Part shown: positions 54,326 through 62,920 of the stretch, in pieces
Layout of the letters: each line of letters begins with the position of its first letter
Position numbering within the stretch: position 1 is the stretch's first letter
Assembly (NCBI GenBank): GCA_038532735.1
Contig: JBCBAC010000001.1
Location: 248,001-312,000 of the forward strand
Direction: 5' to 3'
Source of the DNA: JAHTBL01 sp038532735
GTDB lineage: Bacteria > Pseudomonadota > Alphaproteobacteria > Rhodobacterales > Rhodobacteraceae
Length of the DNA stretch: 64,000 nucleotides
Translations under genes and position numbers: made by a program
The notes under the pieces: model-generated
What the model was told of the DNA's origin: nothing
What the model saw: only the letters and a program-made list of their open reading frames with translations
The model's database searches: none

Positions 54326-55774
54326 TTAAATCCTCAGAAGCGCGTCGATCATTTCATCGACGGTTTGGATCACGCGAGCGTTTGCGGAATATGCCTGCTC
54401 AATCAGAAGCAATTTTTGCATCTCCTGATCTGTGTCGACGCCGTTCTCAAGCTCAGCAGAGCGGAAGCCGGATTGCTGCGTGGTCGCAAACAGAACTTCA
54501 GAGCCGGTGTCGAGCTTTTGACGCCCGAGTTCCGATAAAAAATCTGCTCCGAGCCCGCTGAGCGAGCGTGCAGATGTCGTAAAGCCACCCGATTGGGTTG
54601 GGTTCAGCGATTGAAGTGCGTCAATCATTGCCGTTAAGCGATCCGTATCCCCGGGAGCGCCTTGCGAAGTCGCGTTAATGCCATCACGTACGCGCCAGAT
54701 CGCACCGCCCTGCGCTGGATCAACGGCCGCGTTAACCTTAACACGACCAGCAAGACCTGTTTCACCTGCTGTGTTGAGAGCTGCTCCGCCATCAGTGAAG
54801 AAACCTGCGTCGCCGGCCAGCAGACTGGGATCAACAGCAGGGTTTTCGAAGCGACTGACAAGGTCGCGCGCGACTGCATCAAGTTGGCGTTGCGCTGTGA
54901 CGGCAAGCTCATCCCGCACCTCGAACTGCCCGGCGAGGGAGCCACCCGCAAAAATCGAAGCGGCATCAATCGGGTTTCCGTTCACCTCTAACCCACCAAG
55001 AAGACCATTCGCTTGCGTCATGTGAGGGACGATGATGCCGGTCGATTGAAACGAGATGTCAGTTACCTGCCCGCTCAAAAGCTGGGTTCCGCCCAACGTA
55101 AAGAGAGAGATTTGGCCGTTGTCGCTTCGCACTTCGCGCAGCGGAACGATTTGGCTGACATCATCCAGCAATGCGGACCGATGATCCTCCAGAGCGGCGG
55201 TTGAATGCCCGCCCATACCACGCCGAACGATGTCAAAATTGAGATCACGGATTTGCCCGAGTTTGGTGTTGAGTGTTTCTACCTCTACCGCGATGGCGTG
55301 GTCCGCATCCATGCGAAGCGACTGAACTTCATCTGAGATGTGGTTCAGATGGCTCGTCAGTGATCCCGCTGCCGTAACAACTGCACGCAAATGTGCATCT
55401 GAGGCGGGCTGGCCCGTTGCCTCAATCAGGGTTGCCTCAAACGCAGCCATCTTCGCGGATAGTGAGTTGCTGTCAGTCGGTAAGCCCACGCTACCTTCGA
55501 TCCGTTGAAAGAAGCTGTTGCGGGTTCGGGCATTTGCCACATCGGCGTCTGCATGCCGACGATCTGTCTGAAGCGCCTGATCGACGACACGGTTAACCCC
55601 AGCGACAGAGACGCCTCCAGAGAGGGTGCCGCCATCACGAGCCGAAAGCTCAATTTCGCGGCGCGCATAGTCCGGGTTTGTCACATTCGCCAGGTTGGCC
55701 GAGACAAGCTCTGCTGACCGGGAGACAGCAGTCAAGCCCGACAGTGCATTTGACAGAGAAGAGGAGATGCTCAT
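54326..55774 (-). CDS. flgK: Flagellar hook-associated protein 1 FlgK
   Basis: 482 residues. N-terminal SSSLSNALSGLTAVSRSAELVSANLANVTNPDYARR is the rod-hook-HAP consensus, and the C-terminal QKLLLIEQAYSANARVIQTVDEMIDALL is its partner helix. FlgK forms the first hook-filament junction. Downstream of flgE with 28 nt between; followed by flgL. Confidence 0.96.
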   Translation of the reverse strand: MSISSSLSNALSGLTAVSRSAELVSANLANVTNPDYARREIELSARDGGTLSGGVSVAGVNRVVDQALQTDRRHADADVANARTRNSFFQRIEGSVGLPTDSNSLSAKMAAFEATLIEATGQPASDAHLRAVVTAAGSLTSHLNHISDEVQSLRMDADHAIAVEVETLNTKLGQIRDLNFDIVRRGMGGHSTAALEDHRSALLDDVSQIVPLREVRSDNGQISLFTLGGTQLLSGQVTDISFQSTGIIVPHMTQANGLLGGLEVNGNPIDAASIFAGGSLAGQFEVRDELAVTAQRQLDAVARDLVSRFENPAVDPSLLAGDAGFFTDGGAALNTAGETGLAGRVKVNAAVDPAQGGAIWRVRDGINATSQGAPGDTDRLTAMIDALQSLNPTQSGGFTTSARSLSGLGADFLSELGRQKLDTGSEVLFATTQQSGFRSAELENGVDTDQEMQKLLLIEQAYSANARVIQTVDEMIDALLRI

Positions 55775-55802
55775 CGGATCATCCTTCTGGGATCACCGTA
55801 AA

Positions 55803-57104
55803 TCAGCGCTTGATGTTGGTGGTTTCCTGTAACATCTCGTCCACGGTCTGGATGACCTTTGCGTTTGACGAATACGCGCGTTGGGTTTGGATCAGTTGGG
55901 TCAGCTCGCCAGCAACATCGGTCGCAGATTCCTCGCGTGCGAAGCCGACCACATCACCGGTTGGACCATCGCCCGCGTCCCAAAGGAAATACGAACCGCT
56001 TTCCGGTGAGGGCTGATAGGTCTGATGATCCAGCGGGATCAGGCCATTTGGGTTTGGCACATCAACCAGCGGAACCTGATAGATCACACGGTTTAGACCA
56101 ATGTCGAAGAATGCGTGCACAAAGCCGTTCTCGTCCACCTCGACTGAGGTCATGTTCCCGATTGGGGAGCCATCCTTATTGATGTTCACCGGTGCAAATT
56201 TATCGGAGAGTTGCGTGATCCCGTTGGAATCACCGTAAACGCCGATGTTGATGTTGATCGGGCCGCCTGCGACATTCACCGTGATATCACCGGTTGTTGC
56301 GTTATACCCGGCGCCGCTGGTCATGCTAACATTGTCAAGTGTACCACCACCGGTTCGGCTGTCCTGAAACGTCAAGACATACTCACCGATCACTGCACCG
56401 GCTTGCGCAGAATCCTTTATGACCATCGTCCATTCGTTTGACGAGCCGCTCGACGGGATGTTCGGTGTAAACTCAACCATCACGTTCTTGGAGGTGCCGA
56501 GGTTGTCGAAATACTCCACCGATAAATCGCGCATCGTGCCAGAGCTGGTGGAGGACGTTTCTGTTGCTGGTAGATTCATTCCCAGCGTCATGCGTGTGGT
56601 TGGCTTGCCACCAAACTGATTGACGTTGATTTGCACCGGCTCAAGACCGTCTGCCGTGTCACGCGGATAAGTCGGCATCGTACCATCCGAAAGCGCGGGC
56701 CAGCCCATCAGCACAAGGCCAGATTCGGTCTTCAGATAACCATCTGCATCTGTGCGGAAAGAGCCTGTCGTTGTCATGAAAAGCGGGTTTTCCCCATTTT
56801 CGACACCAACTGATGCCTCTGACGTGACGGGCAGCATGCCACGCCCGCGGACGGCCAGGTCGGTTGCGTTTGACGTCGAAACAAGCGGGCCACGTTCATC
56901 GATCAGACGTTGGGTTGTCACGCGAACCCCGCCTGCAGAGTATGATCCCGTACCGCTGGTGATCACCATTGAATGAAAATCCGCCGAGGCGCGTTTATAG
57001 CCGTAGGTCGAAGAATTCGCGATATTGTCCGAGATTGTGGCCAGACGGCTTGCATTGGCCGACAGGCCAGCAACGCCCGCATTGAGCGAGGAAGAAATTG
57101 TCAT
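55803..57104 (-). CDS. flgE: Flagellar hook protein FlgE
   Basis: 433 residues. N-terminal SSSLNAGVAGLSANASRLATISDNIANSSTYGYKR (flagellar basal body rod consensus) and a C-terminal QLIQTQRAYSSNAKVIQTVDEMLQE helix; the middle has the hook domain with TTTGSFRTDADGYLKTESGLVLMGWPA. Hook subunits are exported through the flagellar pathway. The 96-nt gap before it carries a CtrA-like box (57165-57179), so flgE-flgK-flgL-flgI may have their own promoter. Confidence 0.96.
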   Translation of the reverse strand: MTISSSLNAGVAGLSANASRLATISDNIANSSTYGYKRASADFHSMVITSGTGSYSAGGVRVTTQRLIDERGPLVSTSNATDLAVRGRGMLPVTSEASVGVENGENPLFMTTTGSFRTDADGYLKTESGLVLMGWPALSDGTMPTYPRDTADGLEPVQINVNQFGGKPTTRMTLGMNLPATETSSTSSGTMRDLSVEYFDNLGTSKNVMVEFTPNIPSSGSSNEWTMVIKDSAQAGAVIGEYVLTFQDSRTGGGTLDNVSMTSGAGYNATTGDITVNVAGGPININIGVYGDSNGITQLSDKFAPVNINKDGSPIGNMTSVEVDENGFVHAFFDIGLNRVIYQVPLVDVPNPNGLIPLDHQTYQPSPESGSYFLWDAGDGPTGDVVGFAREESATDVAGELTQLIQTQRAYSSNAKVIQTVDEMLQETTNIKR

Positions 57105-57164
57105 AGGTTGCGCCTTTCTGCTGCATCAACCGATTGGTCTGCCACAACAGTTACGGGCGCAGGT

Positions 57165-57179
57165 TTAACACCAGCCTAA
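57165..57179 (-). promoter_or_regulatory. CtrA-like box upstream of flgE
   Basis: On the minus strand TTAG-GCTGGTG-TTAA, one mismatch from TTAA-N7-TTAA, lies 61 nt before the flgE start. CtrA is known to drive flagellar genes in Rhodobacteraceae; binding here is inferred from pattern only. Confidence 0.4.
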
Positions 57180-57200
57180 CAGATACAATTGAACCTATTT

Positions 57201-58052
57201 CTACCTCAACACGATCACCTCGATGCGGTCATTCACGACATTCATCTGATCCGTGACAGATGGAATTTGGCTGGCGTGCCCCCGTACGGTTCTGATCCGG
57301 TCCGGCTCAAAGCCAGCGCTTGCCATAAGGTCATGCATTTGAACCGCGCGATCTATCGAGATGTCCCATGTTGCGTTTTCTTTCAGAACAACGGGCTGTG
57401 CGCGCATATGTCCGGCGATGGCAATGTCATTGCTAATCGACCCCAGAACACGGCTCAGCATTCCGCCCAATGCGATCATCAAATCTGTCGGTTCCGATCC
57501 GTTGACGAAAAGCGGCTTACCTGGTTGTGATCGCAAGGCAATCATCAAGCCTTCGTCCGTGCGTTTGGTCACAATATGCCGAAGCAGATCTTGATCGACC
57601 ATGCTCTCACCGCTATTTGCCGCGAGCATTTCCTCGAGCGAGCTCAAAGCTGTGGCCTCTGCATCCGCCCCTTCGTCTTCGCCCTTCGCATTTGCTTCAT
57701 CCTGCACCCCGGTTGCGCCTTTTGACTTGTTCGACGCCGTCGGTACCTGCTTGCTTGCGCCGGTGCCGTTCTGCGCCATCGTCTCCTCCGAGAAGATGCT
57801 ATCGCCGCCAAAGGCCCCGTCCCCACCACCGGAGATCCGGTTGATCGGAATCGTTGGCGAAAAGTAATCCGCCACGCCCTTGCGTTGCTTTTCAGTTGTT
57901 GCATTCAACAGCCACATCAACATGAAAAAGGCCATCATTGCGGTCACAAAGTCAGCATAGGCGACCTTCCAGGCCCCGCCATGATGACCGTCACCGCCGA
58001 CGATCTTTTTCTTCTTGATGATGACTGGTGCGTTTGTTTGCACACCCATCAC
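57201..58052 (-). CDS. motB: Flagellar motor stator protein MotB
   Basis: 283 residues. A basic N-terminus with VIIKKKK, one transmembrane helix (about 29-50) containing the proton-binding D34 in AYADFVTAMMAFFMLMWLL, a Gly-rich and acidic linker, and a C-terminal OmpA-like domain. The peptidoglycan-binding signature is altered: IAGHMRAQPVV stands where GHTD is usual, though TWDISIDRAVQMHDLM keeps the Arg. It anchors the stator to the wall with MotA (62921, on the opposite strand). No motA is adjacent; the pair is split by the divergent blocks. Confidence 0.93.
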   Translation of the reverse strand: MMGVQTNAPVIIKKKKIVGGDGHHGGAWKVAYADFVTAMMAFFMLMWLLNATTEKQRKGVADYFSPTIPINRISGGGDGAFGGDSIFSEETMAQNGTGASKQVPTASNKSKGATGVQDEANAKGEDEGADAEATALSSLEEMLAANSGESMVDQDLLRHIVTKRTDEGLMIALRSQPGKPLFVNGSEPTDLMIALGGMLSRVLGSISNDIAIAGHMRAQPVVLKENATWDISIDRAVQMHDLMASAGFEPDRIRTVRGHASQIPSVTDQMNVVNDRIEVIVLR

Positions 58053-58129
58053 ACCACCACATTTTTCACCCAGAACCAGACTTACGGGCGAAATGTGAAG
58101 GGCGGCTTAACAACTAAAATGCGAGGTTC

Positions 58130-58858
58130 TTAGAAGTAACTCCGGACAAGGCTTCCAGCGATAAGGCTCCATCCATCGGCAACAACAAAGAACGCGAGCT
58201 TGAAGGGAAGCGACACGATTGCCGGCGGCACCATCATCATACCCATCGACATCAGCACGGCGGCTACGACGAGGTCAATGACCAGGAACGGCAGGAAGAT
58301 CAGAAATCCGATTTGAAAGGCACGTTCGATCTCGCTGATCAGAAAGGATGGCACCAGTAGGGACAGCGGGACATCGGTGTCCGTCACTGAGACCTCAGTT
58401 GCGCCGCGCAGATCCGCAAGGCTGAGAAATGTTTCGGGATCAACACGGGCCGACATGAACTCCCTGAAAGGCGTGATACCAAGCTGAAAGGCTTCTTCGA
58501 TCTGAATTTCCTCGGCCATGAGGGGGACCATCCCTGCGTTCCATGCGGAGGTAAAAACCGGCTCCATCACGAAATAGGTCAGGAAGAGCGCGAGACTGAC
58601 GATCAACATATTCGGCGGTGATTGTTGCAGACCAATGGCCTGTCTGAGGATCGCCAGAACCGTCACGATGAACGGAAAGCAAGTAATCATCATTGCCAGC
58701 CCTGGCACAAGGCTGAGGATGGTCACAAGAACTAGAAGTTGAATGCTGCGCGCGGCCAAGGAGCTGTCGTCACCCAATGAGAGCGTCACTTCTTGTGCAG
58801 AAGCGGGCAGGCTAAAGACGCTAACCGCCAGTAAGACCAGAATGTAGCGAAGGATCAT
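58130..58858 (-). CDS. fliP: Flagellar type III export protein FliP
   Basis: 242 residues. A signal peptide (ILRYILVLLAVSVFSLPASA) is followed by four transmembrane segments, with LVPGLAMMITCFPFIVTVLAILRQAIG near 55-80 and LIFLPFLVIDLVVAAVLMSMGMMMVPPAIVSLPFKL near 185-220, the two FliP signatures. FliP forms the core of the export gate with FliQ and FliR, which are not here. The start overlaps fliN by 4 nt. Confidence 0.96.
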   Translation of the reverse strand: MILRYILVLLAVSVFSLPASAQEVTLSLGDDSSLAARSIQLLVLVTILSLVPGLAMMITCFPFIVTVLAILRQAIGLQQSPPNMLIVSLALFLTYFVMEPVFTSAWNAGMVPLMAEEIQIEEAFQLGITPFREFMSARVDPETFLSLADLRGATEVSVTDTDVPLSLLVPSFLISEIERAFQIGFLIFLPFLVIDLVVAAVLMSMGMMMVPPAIVSLPFKLAFFVVADGWSLIAGSLVRSYF

Positions 58859-59118
58859 TCAGCCGCCCCGGCCAGACCGGACACTTCAGTGAGACGCACG
58901 GCCAACTGACCGCTTTCATCGTCTGCTTCTTGTAATTCCCCCCGCGCGATGAGCTTGTCACCGATGTAAAGCTCAACTGGGTCGGTGATACGACGATCGA
59001 GGGCAAGGATTGCGTTTTCGTCCAAAGACAGAAGCTCTTTGACAGTGGGCCGGGCGGTGCCGACAGAGATTGTCACTTCAATCGGGACATCCTTGAAGCC
59101 AGACGTTTCAGACGGCAT
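58855..59118 (-). CDS. fliN: Flagellar motor switch protein FliN
   Basis: 87 residues from ATG 59118 (GGAGG nine bases before); ATG 59124 is an alternative, and the longer frame to 59178 lies in fliH. Contents are one SpoA domain: VPIEVTISVGTARPTVKELLSLDENAILALDRRITDPVELYIGDKLIARGEL. The family's C-ring protein binds phospho-CheY-controlled FliM. It overlaps both neighbours, so translation is probably coupled. Confidence 0.93.
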   Translation of the reverse strand: MPSETSGFKDVPIEVTISVGTARPTVKELLSLDENAILALDRRITDPVELYIGDKLIARGELQEADDESGQLAVRLTEVSGLAGAAE

Positions 59119-59719
59119 TTGCATGATCCTCCGAAAGGTTGGGTTGCAGGGTGTAGAAATCGGACACGGCGGTTTCAATCTCGACCGTGAGTGCTGGTAG
59201 ATCGATCTGATGATGGATCGCCCCGAGGTCGAGGGTGGCCTGACCCCCCATCAGGGTGGCTTCATCAACAAGACGCAACGGCAGCTCGCTATGCCCTTCA
59301 AGCGCCTCCTCTATCGCACCGCGATCTTCAGGGGCAATGCGCAGGGTCAGCTCTGTCTCCATGCTGTTTTCTGCGACAGCGAGAACCTTTTCGACAATCA
59401 GCGGTGCAAGGCTGCTTTGGGCCATCGCAGGCAAGATGCTGGAGGCCAACTGCTCCATCAACGGCCGGAGGGCGGCTAACGTATGCGCCTTTGCCTCGGC
59501 CAGTGTGAAAGAGAGGTCAGACAGGGTCTGCGTTGCGGCAGTTTCAACAGCGGCAGCGCCGTCCGTCATGGCCGCATTGGCATCATCCCAACCGGCCTTA
59601 AAGCCCGTTTCATAAGCCTCCAACCTTTGATCTTCCGAAAGCTCTGGCCCGCCGGTTGGCGTACTGGGGCGCGCGACTGTGCTGTCGAAGTCTTCGTATG
59701 CATAGCGAAGGCTGCTCAT
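59108..59719 (-). CDS. Flagellar export ATPase regulator, FliH-like
   Basis: 203 residues, Ala/Glu-rich, with no membrane segment. A FliH/FlbE-like alignment is suggested by the helical middle (about 45-110), ASSILPAMAQSSLAPLIVEKVLAVAENS and the end with DLGAIHHQIDLPALTVEIETAVSDFY. FliH-type proteins tether and inhibit the FliI ATPase. The position between fliF and fliN is typical. Sequence conservation is weak, so the name rests partly on context. Confidence 0.75.
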   Translation of the reverse strand: MSSLRYAYEDFDSTVARPSTPTGGPELSEDQRLEAYETGFKAGWDDANAAMTDGAAAVETAATQTLSDLSFTLAEAKAHTLAALRPLMEQLASSILPAMAQSSLAPLIVEKVLAVAENSMETELTLRIAPEDRGAIEEALEGHSELPLRLVDEATLMGGQATLDLGAIHHQIDLPALTVEIETAVSDFYTLQPNLSEDHANAV

Positions 59720-61275
59720 GCTGTTTCCTCTTCCATCCAGTTGCGCAGAATCTCCATTGTCTCGTCCTGCCGCTCCTCGATCATTTGGCGCAAACGCAGG
59801 ACTGGGTCGTCGGTTGTGGGCCGGTCTGTTTGACCTTCAGGTGCCAGAATTTCCCCATTTGGGATCGTCGTGCCGGCAAGAGCGGGCATAGTTCCGTCAA
59901 GCTCCGCGGGCATGGGTGCAGGCAAGCTGTTGGTCGAGGATGTCGTGAGGATCGGGCGCACAACAAAGATGCCAAGCACCAAAGAGGTCAGCGCCAGAAC
60001 GCACACCTGAATGATCGACATCAGATCAATCGTCACGCCGTCCAGCATGGAGCCCGCAGCGGGTGTTCCGGGCAATTCAAGCGGGGTCATCTCAAGTGAT
60101 TTCAGGGTGATCACATCCCCCCGCGCTTCATTGAACCCGATGGCAGAGGCGACAAGATCATGCAGTGTCTGCATTTCAGCGTCGGATCGCGGTGCCCAAG
60201 TCGTGGTGCCATCTTCGTTGGCGGTACGGACGCCATCGACCATGACGGCAACGGTCAGTCGCTTGATCGCACCGGGTGCGCGCAGAACCTCGCGTTGCGT
60301 TTCGGAGACTTCGAAATTCACCCGCTCTCGCGTTTCGGAGTTTTGTGATGACGACGTGCCCCCGCCGCCCGCTGCGTCACCATCGGGCAAGTTGGAGGCG
60401 ACTGTGACCCCGCCTGCCGCGCTATCGGTTGCCTCATTCGTGGTTTCGACTGTGTCGGTGCTGATGGCGACGCGGCCTTCGGGGTCAAAGCGCCGCTCAA
60501 CAATTGATTCGCGGTCCGTGACTGTTTCAAGGGACACTTCGACAATCGCTTTTCCGAAGCCGACATGCGCCTCCAAAAGCCGCTCTACACTGCTGCGCAG
60601 AGCCTGTTCACGGTTGATCTCGTTGCCGCTGACAACCGCATCATCGCGCCCGACAAGAATACCGTCTTCGGTGATGATCGACACGTCTTCTGGCGTCAGC
60701 CCCGATACTGCGGAGGAGACGAGGTATTTCAGCGCCTTGGCCTGTCCGGTCGATACACCGTCACCTGCTGCCGTAATCGTGACGGAGGCCGTGGGCTTGA
60801 TATTGCGCGCAAAAGCCCGCGAGGAAGGCGTTGCGATATGAACGCGAGCGCTTCTGATCCAGGGGCTGGCAGAAATGGTACGCGCGAGCTCCCCTTCTTT
60901 TGCTCGCCAATAAGCGGCGTCGAACATTTGCGAGGTCGTGCCAAAGCCCGAAAGCGAATCAAGAAGCTCGTACCCGGCGGAGCCATTCGCCGGAACACCG
61001 TCCCGTGCCAATGTCATGCGCAACCGGTCGCGCTCATTCTGCGGTACGTAGATCGCCCCACCGCGCACGTCATACACAACGCCAGCTTGCTCCAAACGCG
61101 TGATCACTTCGCCCGCCGCGCTTTGTTCGAGACCAGAGTAAAGCAAAGCCATTTTCGGCGTAGCGGCCATTCTGGAGACGCCAAGAATCGCGGCGAACAT
61201 CAAGAGGGTGGCGATGGTGACAAAGACACGGCGTTGTAGTGTCAGTGAGGACCAGACAGAGAGAATCTGCTGCAC
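59716..61275 (-). CDS. fliF: Flagellar M-ring protein FliF
   Basis: 519 residues from GTG 61275, with AGGAG seven bases before; the open frame runs on to 61473 over the fliL start region, which I exclude. An N-terminal transmembrane helix (about 20-40), the ring-building region with ALLYSGLEQSAAGEVITRLEQAGV (about 51-74) and ARVHIATPSSRAFAR (near 142), then a C-terminal membrane helix (about 430-450). The tail binds FliG. Overlaps fliH by 4 nt and is the first gene of the minus block. Confidence 0.95.
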   Translation of the reverse strand: MQQILSVWSSLTLQRRVFVTIATLLMFAAILGVSRMAATPKMALLYSGLEQSAAGEVITRLEQAGVVYDVRGGAIYVPQNERDRLRMTLARDGVPANGSAGYELLDSLSGFGTTSQMFDAAYWRAKEGELARTISASPWIRSARVHIATPSSRAFARNIKPTASVTITAAGDGVSTGQAKALKYLVSSAVSGLTPEDVSIITEDGILVGRDDAVVSGNEINREQALRSSVERLLEAHVGFGKAIVEVSLETVTDRESIVERRFDPEGRVAISTDTVETTNEATDSAAGGVTVASNLPDGDAAGGGGTSSSQNSETRERVNFEVSETQREVLRAPGAIKRLTVAVMVDGVRTANEDGTTTWAPRSDAEMQTLHDLVASAIGFNEARGDVITLKSLEMTPLELPGTPAAGSMLDGVTIDLMSIIQVCVLALTSLVLGIFVVRPILTTSSTNSLPAPMPAELDGTMPALAGTTIPNGEILAPEGQTDRPTTDDPVLRLRQMIEERQDETMEILRNWMEEETA

Positions 61276-61337
61276 GATGAAGCTCCTGTTAAGGCGGACC
61301 TTCTGCCCGCCGACCCCTCCTTCATGACCGAACGGCC

Positions 61338-61352
61338 TTAACAATCGGTTAG
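61338..61352 (+). promoter_or_regulatory. CtrA-like box between fliF and fliL
   Basis: TTAA-CAATCGG-TTAG, one mismatch from TTAA-N7-TTAA, lies 45-59 nt before the fliL start and about 60 nt before fliF on the other strand, so it could serve both. Inferred from pattern only. Confidence 0.4.
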
Positions 61353-61396
61353 TGCTCTTCGGTCTATAGAAGAGGAAATCGAAAACGAGGTCCGCC

Positions 61397-61894
61397 ATGG
61401 CAGACGCAGAAATCATTGACGCAGAAGATGCAGAGGTCGCGCCGAAAAAATCGCTGAAAATGCCGATCATCATCGGGCTTGTTTTGGCTATTTTTGGGGG
61501 CGCTGGTGGTTACTTTGCTGTGCAGATGGGTTTGTTATTTGCCCATGACGATCCCGCAGCGCATACCGAGGCAGAGCCACTTGAAGCGCTTCCGGATATC
61601 GCATTTGTGCCCGTCGATCCCTTGGTCATCTCACTCAACGAGAATGGTACGAATCGCTATCTAAAATTCCGCGCCCAGCTGGAGGTGACGGGCCCTGCCG
61701 CCGATGATGTTCAGCAGTTGATGCCGCGCGTTGTCGACGTTTTGAATAATTACTTACGCGCTGTGGATGTCGCGTTGCTGAGCGAAACCTCTGCCCTTGT
61801 GGGGCTGCGTGCGCAGATGCTGCGCAGAGTGCAGGTCGTGGTTGGCCATGGCCGGGTGCGTGATCTGCTCATCATGGAATTTGTCCTGAATTAG
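61397..61894 (+). CDS. fliL: Flagellar basal body-associated protein FliL
   Basis: 165 residues. An acidic cytoplasmic start (MADAEIIDAEDAEVAPKK), one transmembrane helix (about 22-42, IIIGLVLAIFGGAGGYFAVQM) and a periplasmic FliL domain with FVPVDPLVISLNENGTNRYLKFRAQLEV and the C-terminal VQVVVGHGRVRDLLIMEFVLN. FliL surrounds or supports the stator and raises motor torque. First gene of the plus block, divergent from fliF. Confidence 0.93.
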   Translation: MADAEIIDAEDAEVAPKKSLKMPIIIGLVLAIFGGAGGYFAVQMGLLFAHDDPAAHTEAEPLEALPDIAFVPVDPLVISLNENGTNRYLKFRAQLEVTGPAADDVQQLMPRVVDVLNNYLRAVDVALLSETSALVGLRAQMLRRVQVVVGHGRVRDLLIMEFVLN

Positions 61895-61904
61895 GAGAGG
61901 AAGA

Positions 61905-62294
61905 ATGACCCTCATCGCCGATGCTTTACTGATCGCGGGCGCGCTGGGCGCCACGCTTTACTGCTTGGTTCTGGCGCGAAAACTGAACAAGTTTAATGAT
62001 CTTGAGAAAGGGGTTGGTGGCGCCGTTGCTGTGATGTCGGCGCAAGTGGATGACATGACCAAAACCCTTAGCCAGGCAGAGGCCACCGCCCAGAAATCTG
62101 CCAGCGATCTTGAGGCTGCAACCGTGCGCGCAGAGGCTGCGGTCACCCGACTTGAGCTGCTTCTCGCGTCACTTCATGATCTCCCGGAGCAGCCGGCACC
62201 GGCACCAGCGCCGGTTGCTGCTCCGCCCCCGGTTGACGAATCCTCGCCGCCCCCGACGGCTTTCGTACGGCACCGTGAAAGAAGCGGAGCTTAG
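61905..62294 (+). CDS. Small membrane-anchored coiled-coil protein of unknown function
   Basis: 129 residues. One transmembrane helix (about 4-23) near the N-terminus, then a coiled-coil-like segment (about 30-90, AQVDDMTKTLSQAEATAQ), and an extended proline/alanine-rich tail (PAPAPAPV). It lies between fliL and the MotE-like gene with 10 nt and 3 nt spacing. The arrangement resembles the DUF6468 group seen beside FliL in alphaproteobacteria, but I cannot be sure. No known motif; a role with FliL/MotE in the motor is inferred from position. Confidence 0.72.
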   Translation: MTLIADALLIAGALGATLYCLVLARKLNKFNDLEKGVGGAVAVMSAQVDDMTKTLSQAEATAQKSASDLEAATVRAEAAVTRLELLLASLHDLPEQPAPAPAPVAAPPPVDESSPPPTAFVRHRERSGA

Positions 62295-62297
62295 ATC

Positions 62298-62864
62298 ATG
62301 GCAAAAAGGTCTAAGTCGCGCCCTCGCGTTCTGCTGATTCTATGTGGTCTTTTGTTGGGCTCTGCTGTCCTGCGCGGCGTCGATATTGCGGGCCCGGCTA
62401 TTGCGGCGGTCGAAGAAAAGGCCAACGAAGTCGCTGGAAAAGAACCAATTTCCGATCCTGAAGAGGATGCGCTTCTAGCGCGACTTCTGACACGAGATTC
62501 CGCGCTATCTGATCGCGAGAAAAAGCTCGAAGAGCGCCTTGCGATGCTCGAAGTCGCTGAAGCTGAACTGACCGCGATGATCGACGCGCTTGATGCTGCG
62601 GAAGAGAAATTGGCCGCAACAATTGCCTTGTCTGAGACGGCATCAAGCGATGACATCGCTTTGCTGACAAAGGTCTATCAACAGATGAAGCCGAAAGATG
62701 CAGCGAAAGTGTTCGAGCAGATGATGCCCGAATTCGCCGCAGGTTTCTTGGGGGCCATGAAGCCCGACGCTGCTGCAGCGGTTCTTTCAGGCCTCTCGCC
62801 CGAAAAAGCATATGCGATCAGCGTTTTACTGGCGGGCCGCAACGCAAAAGCGCCCACAAAATAG
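62298..62864 (+). CDS. motE: MotE-like periplasmic chaperone
   Basis: 188 residues. An N-terminal membrane helix (about 11-25) or signal anchor, a long charged coiled coil (about 45-110), then a C-terminal MgtE_N-like domain with LLTKVYQQMKPKDAAKVFEQMMPEFAAGFLGAM (about 124-160). In Sinorhizobium MotE is a periplasmic chaperone for the motor protein MotC. Predecessor of motA with 56 nt spacing. The name is by similarity of architecture and context. Confidence 0.78.
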   Translation: MAKRSKSRPRVLLILCGLLLGSAVLRGVDIAGPAIAAVEEKANEVAGKEPISDPEEDALLARLLTRDSALSDREKKLEERLAMLEVAEAELTAMIDALDAAEEKLAATIALSETASSDDIALLTKVYQQMKPKDAAKVFEQMMPEFAAGFLGAMKPDAAAAVLSGLSPEKAYAISVLLAGRNAKAPTK

Positions 62865-62920
62865 AGACGGTTTCTTAACGCGTTTCTGAAAATGTAGCCG
62901 CAACGAAACGGAGGCAGGAC

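Noticed and set aside
60011..60841. 276-codon plus-strand frame opposite fliF
   Set aside because: Ser/Arg/Thr-rich antisense shadow of fliF.
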